A DNA stretch of 64,000 bases from Micractinium sp. NFX-FRZ (Eukaryota; Chlorophyta; Trebouxiophyceae; Chlorellales; Chlorellaceae), in NCBI GenBank assembly GCA_029339195.1, contig JAPTJF010000025.1, forward strand, positions 124,001 to 188,000. Reading direction: 5' to 3'. The notes below the pieces were generated by a model. It did no database searches, was not told the DNA's origin, and saw only the letters and a list, made by a program, of their open reading frames with translations. The translations under genes and the position numbers were made by a program. Below, in pieces: positions 35,001-42,941 of the stretch; the first letter of the stretch is position 1; each line of letters starts with the position of its first letter.

Positions 35001-37289
35001 TCACCGACCCCTACTACCCCGCCCAGCACAACCACCACACCACCCCGCAGCTGGACGCTGACGTGGAGGAGCTGCACGCTGACGTGGCCGCACGCGTGGC
35101 TGCCAGCAAGCTCAAGGTGCGGATGTAGCAGGTCTGATGTGACTGCAGCTAGGGCGCTGGCAGCAAGTCGGCCAGACCCTGCCAGACGTGGCCTGCTCCC
35201 ACTTCCCCCACCTCGCCTCAGCATGTATGCTCGATGCCGCGCCTCCCTCCCTCCCTCCCTGCTACCCTGGGGCAGGCCAAGTTCACGCAGCAGCAACAGG
35301 CGCTGCTGCACGGCGACCTGCACACCGGTTCCATCATGGCAACTGGTGGGTGGGTGCAAGCGGGGTGGTGCAGATGCATGCCTGCGGGTGAATGCATGCT
35401 TGGTTGGGCCTGGTGGTCGTGACCTGCACACTGAACTTGTGATCATTCATGGCCATGGTGGGTGGGAGGCGGTTGGGGGACAGCTTTGCGGCCGCAGCAG
35501 GGGGGAGGGAGGGGAGAGGCAGTGGGGACGCCCTGTGCTAGTGGGCACTTCATCGGCCTCTGCTACGGGAACTGCTTAGCCTGCTGCCCCTTGACTTTTT
35601 CTTTGTTTACTTTCCTGCAGAGGATACCACGTACGTCTTTGACCCGGAATTTGCCTACTACGGACCCATGGCCTTCGACGTGGGCAAGATCCTGGCCAAC
35701 CTGCTGCTCGCCTTCTTTGCCGCCGACGGCCACGCCAGCGGTGAGTGCCGGTACACTGCCTGTGTGTGCCACAGCTGCTCCGGTGTCGGTGTCAAGGGTG
35801 GCCCATGGGCACGCCTGCAGGAGGCGCTCGTAAAAGCACAGCATGCTTAGAGAGTCAGGGTGGGTCGCCCTGCGTCTCACCTTCTCCGCGGCAGATGCAC
35901 ACGCCAGCGGTGCGTGGTTGGCACACAGCACATGGGCCAGCAAGTTGCGCCTGAACAGCATGCAGCGCCGACCGTGTGTCTTAAACAATGCACTGCCAGC
36001 AGTGCCGGCACGCGTACGTGCCTGCCTGCCTGCCCCTGTTGGAGTGCTGCGTCTGGGAGGCGAGGTGGGACAGAGGAGCAACAACCGAGAGAGCGCCCGC
36101 ATGGCAGCGCGCGCCAGCAGGCTCTGTGCGCGCCTCCAGCTGCTGCTTGCTTCTCCAGAGGAAACTTTCCTTGGAAGGTGAAGAGGCACCCACCCAGCCT
36201 GCGCCTTACCCCCGCCCTGTTGGCCCCACCCTGCAGAGGCGCAGCCGCGCACGGAGCAGCGGCGCTGGCTGCTGGCCTGCGTGCGCGAGCTGTGGGCCGC
36301 CTTCCAGGCCCGCTTTGTGCAGCTGTGGGACGAGCACAGCTGCAAGGGGGATGCCTATGCAGCGGCCCTGTTCCATGGGGGGAGCCCAGAGGTGCGCTGC
36401 GGGGTTGTGGGCGGTGGGCAGGGGCACGTGCCGCTGCGAGTGTACACAAGCCCATGCGCCCCTGGATATGGCCCGCAGCGCCCTCTTCCCTGGCCAGGAC
36501 GTGCAGGGCGCAACCGCGCAGCGTGAGGTGCAGCAGCAGCTCATGGAGGAGCTGCAGAGCCGGCTGCCCACCAACACGCCCACCATGCACCCTGCTAACC
36601 AGGCACCATCTGTGCTCCTTTCCTGCCCTCGCAGGGTGTGGCGGCGCAGCAGGAGGCGCAGCAGCAGTTCCTTGGGGAGCTGTGGCAGGACAGCGTGGCC
36701 TTTATGGGTGCCGTCATGGTGCGCCGCATCGTGGGCATTGCACACGTGGCCGACATGGACAGCATTGCAGGTGGGTGGGGCGGAGAGTATTGCTGGTGGA
36801 GGCGGGGGCGGGGGTGGGGTTGAGGTGGGGAGTGGAGGGTTCCGTTGTGGGCCGCGTTGCAGGGGACCGGACGTGAAGCAGGCCCTGCAGGTGGGGGAGG
36901 AGGGAGTGGGTGGTGGTCTGAAGGGGATTGTGCGCGACATGAACGGTCAGCCGCAGAGGGGTCGATAAGGTGTAGTGGACGGGCTGTGCAGATGGGTGGC
37001 AGGCCAAGGTGGGGGTGCGAGGGCGGGGGGGCACATTAGCCCCGACGTGCCGAGTGTGTGCGACGTATATGTGTGTCCACTCAACTTTAGCGACCCCACC
37101 GGGTGCCCCACCCCGCACTGGCCCGCATGTGCTGCAGACAGCGACATGCGCGCAGCCTGCGAGCGGCGCGCGCTGCGCTTTGGCCGGCGGCTGCTGGTGG
37201 AGGGGGGCAGCTTCCCGGGGGCTGACCAGCTGACGCAGGCGGCGGAGGCGGCGCGCCAGGACGGCAAGCAGCCCTTCTTCCCGCTTTGA
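29051..37289 (+). CDS. Bifunctional methionine-salvage protein: MtnA (methylthioribose-1-P isomerase) fused to MtnK (methylthioribose kinase)
   Basis: One 17-exon model of 825 aa joins two enzymes. Exons: 29051-29216, 29487-29764, 30163-30372, 30687-30834, 31240-31382, 31877-31932, 32329-32618, 33258-33382, 33821-33931, 34172-34314, 34591-34642, 34994-35116, 35276-35345, 35621-35740, 36237-36391, 36635-36770, 37138-37289. Residues 1 to about 356 are Mtn[30 protein letters not shown] (Cys179), [20 protein letters not shown] (Asp259). After a low-complexity linker, residues from about 405 are Mtn[27 protein letters not shown] (catalytic D629), [16 protein letters not shown] (D646). The kinase makes MTR-1-phosphate, which the isomerase converts to methylthioribulose-1-phosphate, so the protein covers two consecutive steps. 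The junction intron is phase 1 on both sides and restores WQVREVGDG. The intron after 33931 has a GC donor (CAG/GCAAGT). Several introns carry exon echoes. Confidence 0.9.
31117..31200 (+). repeat. Near-intact decoy copy of MtnA-MtnK exon 5 start
   Basis: Roughly 80 bp encoding [20 protein letters not shown] and then FVAAPT precedes the true exon 5 (31240 onward), which reads the same with one residue changed. At DNA level the copies differ at scattered third positions. The decoy lacks an AG directly before it, and its frame runs into a stop at once (TGC TAA). Confidence 0.92.
31345..31690 (+). repeat. Exon-5 donor junction present in four tandem copies
   Basis: The exon end CCCATTGAGGAGCGGGATGC followed by AGAGGAG and a GTGAGG donor occurs at about 31357-31387. 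It recurs at 31467-31500 (donor kept), 31560-31593 (GTGAGG changed to GGGAGG) and 31660-31682 (shortened). The period is close to 100 bp. Flanking GTGGTGGGAGGGAGG blocks are duplicated as well. Confidence 0.9.
33011..33290 (+). repeat. Exon-8 acceptor junction present in three tandem copies
   Basis: CAG acceptors followed by TCAAGCAGCGGCGGTGGCAC (about 33030), TCAAGGAGCGGCGGCAACTC (about 33138) and the true TCAGGGAGGTGGGCGACGGC (33258) are spaced 105-120 bp apart. The upstream GAACGCCCTCCTCACTGTG is duplicated at about 33083 and 33188. The first two copies are degenerate forms of the exon start. Confidence 0.85.
33346..33652 (+). repeat. Exon-8 donor junction present in three tandem copies
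   Basis: The exon end GTGGTGGGCGAGTCGTGGCC CCTCACGCAG plus donor (33350-33388) is repeated at about 33446-33507 and, more degenerate, at 33588-33652. Each copy is followed by the same GGTGCTGTGCTGCGCTG block. All three keep CACGCAG followed by GTG. Confidence 0.9.
35883..35916 (+). repeat. Intronic echo of MtnA-MtnK exon 14 3' end
   Basis: GCAGATGCACACGCCAGCGG followed by TGCGTG at 35891-35916 repeats the exon-14 end GCCGACGGCCACGCCAGCGG with donor TGAGTG at about 35721-35746. Confidence 0.78.
36480..36562 (+). repeat. Intronic echo of MtnA-MtnK exon 16 acceptor and start
   Basis: The segment reads CCAG then GACGTGCAGGGC and encodes [19 protein letters not shown], a degenerate copy of [20 protein letters not shown] at the start of exon 16 (36635). 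An AG acceptor and upstream CCCTCTTCCCTG are retained. It could be mistaken for a real exon. Confidence 0.85.
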
Positions 37290-37348
37290 GCGCAGCAGGC
37301 GCAGCGGCACAGCAGCAGCCCTTCTCCCCGCTGTGGGCGAAGCAGGCG
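37253..37348 (+). repeat. Duplication across the MtnA-MtnK stop codon
   Basis: The last codons and stop (AGCAGCCCTTCTTCCCGCTT, TGAGCGCAGCAGGCGCAGC) are repeated immediately downstream in the 3' UTR (AGCAGCCCTTCTCCCCGCTG, TGGGCGAAGCAGGCGCAGC). The period is about 50 bp. Confidence 0.85.
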
Positions 37349-38037
37349 CAGCAGTGCGCCGGGCAGGCAGCAGCTTTGGTCCTGTTGTGAGCAGAACCCA
37401 GTGAGTGAACTCGCTGAGAGTTGCTCACCCCGCACCAGGAGCAGCAAGCCCTTGCACGTCGCTCTTGTCACAATGGCGGGAGGGGTAGATATTTTCTCAT
37501 TTCATAGACCATTACGTGCAAGGGCCGCATTTTTGTCGTGCATGCATGGTTGGTATGTGCGTGCAGCCCTGGACTCCTTTTGCTGCATGTGATACAAAGC
37601 AAAGCAGACGGCCAGAGTGTCAAACCTCCAGCTCTGATAGATCGCAAATGTGCCACCAAAGCTGACGAGAGCTGTTGGGGGTACAAACTGCATACACAGC
37701 CGGCTTCTGCTTGTGCGAACCCCTGCCAGGCAGGCTGATCTCCATTGGGCGGCACTGCTACGTGCCTGCTCAACTTCTGACGCACCCGCCTGCGCCGCCC
37801 ATGCGACACGCGGCAGACAGTGTGCGTTGCTGTGCCGCACGCTACAACAGCGTTAGTGGGGCCACCGCGGCCTGTTGATACGCTGCACAAGCCCAGCCAT
37901 GCATGTTGGAGAAGCTTTGGATTGCAATTTAGAAAAGGTATGCAGCTACGCCCAGCTTTCCAACAGCCCCACCCATGCTTGATACCCTTTTTCATCGTTG
38001 CCTTCTGCCTTTGATCCCACACGAGCAGCCGTCCACC
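37290..38037. other. Intergenic between MtnA-MtnK and MYND gene 1
   Basis: About 750 bp between two plus-strand genes, noticeably less GC-rich than coding DNA. Apart from the stop-codon duplication at its left end I see no ORF of interest, no TGTAA and no repeat. Confidence 0.45.
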
Positions 38038-41000
38038 ATGCCCGTTTCGGGCTATCTTGAGGCGCTTCTGCGGACCATGGAGGAGGGGCTACAGCAGGGG
38101 GTGCAGTTGTTGGAAGTGCCAGCGGCAGAGCGTGCCAGGTTTCTGCTGGCGCAGCACAACCAGGCACTGGTCCTAGCGCGACACCTGCAGCAGCTGGGCG
38201 GCCAAGGCGCTGGCGTCGAGGAGCAGAGGCGGGCAGTGAGGTGAGTGGCTACGTTGCCCTCCGGCTGACGCCCGTAATGGGACTCTCTCGGAGACCCCCG
38301 GTGCTCAAATATGCATACAAGAGTGACCCCGGTGCTTTTGCACCATCCGAGCCCGCGCCGCCCGCCCTGCCCGCCTTCCGGCCCACAGGGCCTGCCTGCC
38401 GCTTTGCGGCACCATTGTTACAGCCTCGCGTCAGGCGCTGCAAGTGGAGCGCAGCCGGCCTGGACTCCAGGCCAGCTGCATTGTGATGTTGCAGGCAGCC
38501 ACCGTGCCAGTGTCAGCACTCTGCAGCCTTCTGACCAGCGCTGGCCTGGAGGGCGACGCAGACGCCGCCTACCGCGTGTTCAGCGCTGCCTGCGCGGCTA
38601 GTGTGGCGCTTGGCCCGCTGCCAGCCAGTATGTCGCACTTGCTGAGGACCAGCGGGCAGGGCATGCCTTCACGCGCTGTCGTGAAAATGGCCGCAGAAGT
38701 GCTGAGCTGCCTGGCTGTGACAGCCGGCAATGTTGCGATACGCACCGCCTCTCCTCGGGTCAACCCACGAGTGTTCAGGCTGCTCAGCAGCAGCCAGGCT
38801 AGCCCGGAGATGCTGCTGGGACTCTTTCGCGAGGTGGCACGGGCAGTGTGTGAGCACAGCTGCACGCTTTTGGAGGCAGGTGTGCAGCCAGCTGCTCATT
38901 CCTGCCCAGCTGGCTGCCCACCACTCGACCTGCACTCTGCCAACGCCTGTTGCCCACCAATATGCACACAATACCCAGAGTTTCCAGCACCCACCTTCCC
39001 ACCACACCAACGTGGCTGCCCCAACCCGAATGCACCGATGGTTGCCCGCCCACGCACACTGCTCTGCCCTGCCCTTGCAGACCCCGCGCACGACCCCGGG
39101 CCACCCTTGCTGGTTGCCGTCAGCAAGAGCGTGGCGGCTCTTCCCTCCATGGGGCAGCTGCTCGCCGCTGACCACGCTCTGCAGCTGCTGGACGTCGCGC
39201 TGGCGAGCAGGCAGCAGGCAGGTCGCCAGGTGCTGGCGCCCGAGGAGCAGCACTGGAGCCTGCGCGGCTCTGCATTGCTGCTTTCCCTGGAAGAGATGCA
39301 GCACGCGACTGCGCAGTATGTCGCGGCCGGCAGGGGGCAGGCCCTGCTGCAGCAGCTGGTAGAGCAAGCTGCTTGCCTGGCAGCGCTGCCAGCAGGCCAG
39401 CTGTCGCCAGATGAGGCGCATGACCTGCTGCTGCCTCTTGCCAGCGCAGCTTTCCACCTGATGGCTGCCCACATGGCTGCGGCGATACCGCATGGTCTGT
39501 CGAGAACTGCAGCGGCAGCGGCAGCAGAGGACACGTACGCTCACCTGCCTCAGGCGGTTGTGTCTGGCCACCTGGCGCTGCTGCGCCTGCCGCCCGGGGT
39601 GTACTGCGCTGTACTGCAGCGGCAGCCTGATGACGAGGCAATCCTGCAGGGCGTAGAGGAGCTGATCCAGCTGGCTTGCCTGGTGCCTGGACCCGACTCA
39701 GAGAGGCCAGAGGAGGTGCAGAGGGTGAGTGCCAGCCCTGCTGCCCTGTGCCTGCGCTGGCCGCGAATGTGCATCCTACCTGCCTGACCCCCAAAATTTG
39801 CACCAATATTGAGAGTGGGTTGCCCTTCAAGTCATCACTGCCACTGCTCAACCCTCTTCCGGGCATGCAGGCCTTCCTTGAGATGGGCCGCCGCCACTGC
39901 ACCGAGCTGTGTGCCGCGGGCGAGGCGCTTGCTCGCATGCTGGGCGCCATGCCACAGCAGGCTGGCGCCGCAGGCTACGCCGAAGTGCTTGCTTTAGCTC
40001 TCTGAAAGCAGCCGAGCGGCTGGCACGGTGGGCCGCCACCGCTATCTCTGAATGGGAGGGGCGCCCTGATCCCACATCACGCGGTGACACCGCAAGTGGG
40101 CAGCTTGCTGCGCTGTGCCGCCTGGCCACCACTCAGCTCAAGGCCGTGCATTGCGTGGCGCACAGCCAGCCAGGCGGCAGCCATCACCAGCTTGCCCCAC
40201 TGCTGGGCAGCCCGGTACTGACGATGGAAGCTGCCATCACGCTCCCTGGCCGGATGGCAGAGCAGGAGCAGAGAGAGCACATGGAGTGAGTGCTTGTTGT
40301 GGCTTCAGCTCTGCTGACATGCAGCTTGATCACGCACAGCATGCTCGGCAGCCTGCACGGAAGGCGCACGCACATATTGTACGTCTCATGAAGTGCCTGT
40401 CCGGTCGCCCGCATGCCCGGCGCCTTACCGGGTCCCTGCCCTGCCCCTCTGCAGCGCGGCCCTCCACATGCTATTGCTCTTGGATCAAGCAGGCCGCATG
40501 TACAGGCAGTCCCCACAGGCGCTAGGCAGCACTGTTGCCCTCCTGGCCGGGCCTCTCAAGGAGGCAGCCAACAGCAGCCAGCTGGGCCGCTGGGTGCTGC
40601 TGGCTGCTGGCGATGCTGTGGCCTGGATGCTGGAGGCGGCTGCCACGGCCGCAGAGCTGCCGCCAGAGCAGGTGAGGGGGCTGGTGGACACTAGAGCATG
40701 CATAATGCATCTGACCTCGCGTGTTGGCAGGTAACGCCTGAAGCTTTGAGCACCCGCTCTCGTTGGCACCCCTTGCAGCTGGTGACTGCCAGCATGGGAC
40801 TGGCGGAGCTCCAGCTTTTGATGGCAGCCCTGCAGCAGGGCGGCCCAAGCGGGCAGGCCACAGCCAGCATGCCGAAAGCGCAGCTGACGCGGCGCAGCGG
40901 GCTTTCGAGCTAGCATTGGCGGCTGTGCAAGCCCTGAACAGTCGGGCATTTCTGAGTGCGCCAGGCGCTGCGGAGCTCAGACAGCTGAGGTCACGGGTTG

Positions 41001-41329
41001 CCGCCGCCCCCGGCCAGCTGCGCCAGGCGGCCGCCGCGCTGCAGGCAGTGGCTCAGGAGCTCCGCGCCGCCCCCGCCGCCGAGCATGCCCCCAGCTGGCT
41101 GCTGCAGCAGGAGGCGGCGCTGGGCAGCCGCCGCTGCGCCCACCTGGGGTGCACCAACCTGGGGGGAGCCAGCGAGGCGGGGCTGAAGAGCCGGCGGTGC
41201 AGCGCCTGCCGCTCGGTGCGCTACTGCTGTGAGGCATGCTCACGCGCCGACTGGCGGCGGCACAAGCCTGCTTGCAGGCAGCTGGCAGCAGCACCGGCGG
41301 CGGCGCCAGTGGCAGCACCGGGCAGCTGA
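38038..41329 (+). CDS. MYND-type zinc-finger protein (paralogue 1), two apparent frameshifts
   Basis: Paralogue of the MYND protein at 46.2-49.5 kb. Exons by comparison: 38038-38240, 38389-38879, 39081-39724, 39871-40285, 40455-40671, 40779-41329. The long N-terminal part (CLPLCGTIVTASRQALQVE, SLEEMQHATAQYVAAGRG, VVSGHLALLRLPPGVYC) has no family I recognise beyond its paralogue. The C terminus carries the finger, RCSACRSVRYCCEAC through RADWRRHKPAC, a protein-interaction zinc motif. Exon 4 changes frame near 39985-40005 (AEVL, then a stop in the first frame, continuing as SSLKAAERLARW one frame over), and exon 6 changes frame between about 40840 and 40900. Each break is one base off relative to the intact paralogue. 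This is either an early pseudogene or a pair of sequence errors. Confidence 0.65.
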
Positions 41330-41387
41330 GCGCAAGCACGGGTGGTTGGCAGCGCGGGCATTGGGGGGGAGGCAATCTTATACTGAA

Positions 41388-41392
41388 TGTAA
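41388..41392 (+). terminator. TGTAA polyadenylation motif for MYND gene 1
   Basis: Lies 59 bp after the stop codon of the plus-strand MYND gene. Its presence suggests the gene is or recently was expressed. Confidence 0.6.
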
Positions 41393-41533
41393 GGCCAGCT
41401 CAGCAAGGCCAGCTGGGAGTGAGGCGCTCAGTTGCCAGCTGAGAGTGAGGCGCTCAGTTGCCATGGTACTGGTACCTCTGCCACCCTTTGATGCACTCCG
41501 TTTGCCCATGTTGCCCTGCCAATCGGAGTCGAG

Positions 41534-41538
41534 TTACA
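41534..41538 (-). terminator. TGTAA polyadenylation motif for FTRV
   Basis: Minus-strand TGTAA about 273 bp downstream of the FTRV stop codon at 41811-41813. Confidence 0.5.
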
Positions 41539-41810
41539 AGCGCTCTCGCTAGAAATAATACGTCGAAAAACGATTGCCAAGCGGCGGCATGGCAGGGTGC
41601 ATAAAATGTGGCAGGCCTCGGCGCGCACAACACACACAGCAGAGTACAGTTTTTGGGGTTCAACAGTTCACCGGCGGGGCGGGCATGCGTTTCGGGGGGG
41701 CAGGCAAGCGGGGCGGGCAGGGCGCCGCGGTGCCATGTGTGCCGGCAAGCTGGAATGATTGGCCAGTCCAGTCAAGGTCGGATCAATAACCAGCCCTCAT
41801 CAAAGCTGGC

Positions 41811-42692
41811 TTACAGGGCCTCAATCTCTTCGTGCGCCTGCAAACAAGGGGAGGGGAGGGGGGCACGAGGTGATGAGGAGGCAAGGGAGCCTGGAACCTA
41901 CACAAGAGGGAACACGCCCCTGCGCCAGAACGCCACACGGCCGCAACGGGCATGCCACGCGTTTCAGGTATGACACCTGCCGCCTTGTGCTCGGCTGAGA
42001 AAGCATGCCAGCGGACCCACACTGCCATGCGTCCTCCCCCCCCGCCTGCGCCCGCCGTGCCTGCCCCGGCTCCCAGGCCCCAGCGTTGCCCGGCCCCCCT
42101 CACCAGGTGCGCCACCACCTTGATCTCCTTGCCCTCACCGGTGGGAGGGGCCACCATGAATTGGACCTGCAGGGCACAGCGGGACCACAGCACAGACGGT
42201 CAGGCAGGTGTTGCAAGGCTGCGGCAGCATGGCCAGGCCGGGACGTGGGCAAAAGTGGGGCCGCACTTGCCATGGGAGCAGGGCTGCTCAGAGCAGTGTA
42301 GCTGCCGGCATGTGCACGTTTGGCGCCCCACGAGAACCCAACCCCAGGCAGGATTGCGCCTCAAGCGTGCCCCATCAAACACGCCCGTCATCAAGCTGCG
42401 CAGAGTTACCCACCTTCACAGGCAGGTTGGCGCTCAGCTGGTGCTGCTTGCCGTCGTGGTGCTTGTAATCGCACACGTCGGGCTGCACCACCACGCCCTC
42501 CTTGCCCTCCAGATCCAGACCAGCCTTGTACTTGGGCACGTGGAACACCTTGATGGGGGCCTTGACACGGATGCGCGCGCCCTCCGCCAGCTGCGCCACC
42601 GGCCCCGCGCCGTTGCCGCCAGCGGCCAGGCGCCTGGATTGAGGGCGCGCGCCAGCCGCGAAGGGCCGCTGCAGGGCTGCTGCGTGCTGCAT
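41811..42692 (-). CDS. FTRV: Ferredoxin-thioredoxin reductase, variable (alpha) subunit
   Basis: Small plastid subunit that stabilises the catalytic iron-sulfur subunit of ferredoxin-thioredoxin reductase, which passes photosynthetic electrons to thioredoxins. Three exons (42692-42414, 42166-42104, 41837-41811) give 122 aa. The first 35 or so residues are Arg/Ala/Gly-rich and transit-like. The mature part has the SH3-like fold signature: GARIRVKAPIKVFHVPKYK, GLDLEGKEGVVV, QLSANLPVKVQF and a conserved end EIKVVAHL followed by AHEEIEAL. The last exon is only 27 bp; its acceptor (GTTTGCAG) and phase fit. The gene is head to head with the EF-hand gene (249 bp between start codons) and tail to tail with MYND gene 1. 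The catalytic subunit is not in this window. Confidence 0.88.
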
Positions 42693-42941
42693 CGGTGCAG
42701 GGGCTGGCGACGAGGGAGGGGCGGGAAGGGCGGATAAAGAGCGTGCCGGAGGCCGCTGGCTGTGGTCGTCTGCTGGTGGGCTGCGCTTGATACTGCACCG
42801 ATCGGTTGGAGAGCGTGAATGGCGCTGGGTTGCGATTTCCTAGGGACGCCGGCAAACGCCTGCGTGGCAGCCTCAATTGGAAGGCAGGCGTCCCTGCCTC
42901 CCACCTGCTTTGAGAGCGCCATCTGCAATCGTGCTAAGAAG
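42693..42941. promoter_or_regulatory. Bidirectional promoter region between FTRV and the CML gene
   Basis: Only 249 bp separate the two start codons of these divergent genes, so both promoters must share or abut here. No canonical element was recognised. Confidence 0.5.

Larger units (their letters stand above)
41330..41810. other. Convergent spacer between MYND gene 1 and FTRV
   Basis: About 480 bp between two converging genes. It holds TGTAA (+) at 41388-41392 and TTACA (TGTAA on minus) at 41534-41538, one for each gene. A small tandem duplication (GCCAGCTGAGAGTGAGGCGC-like, 41408-41460) lies between them. Confidence 0.55.

Noticed and set aside
36498..36560. Segment encoding [20 protein letters not shown] as an extra exon
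   Set aside because: It is a degenerate duplicate of the true exon 16, has no matching donor phase, and would duplicate a helix absent from MtnK.
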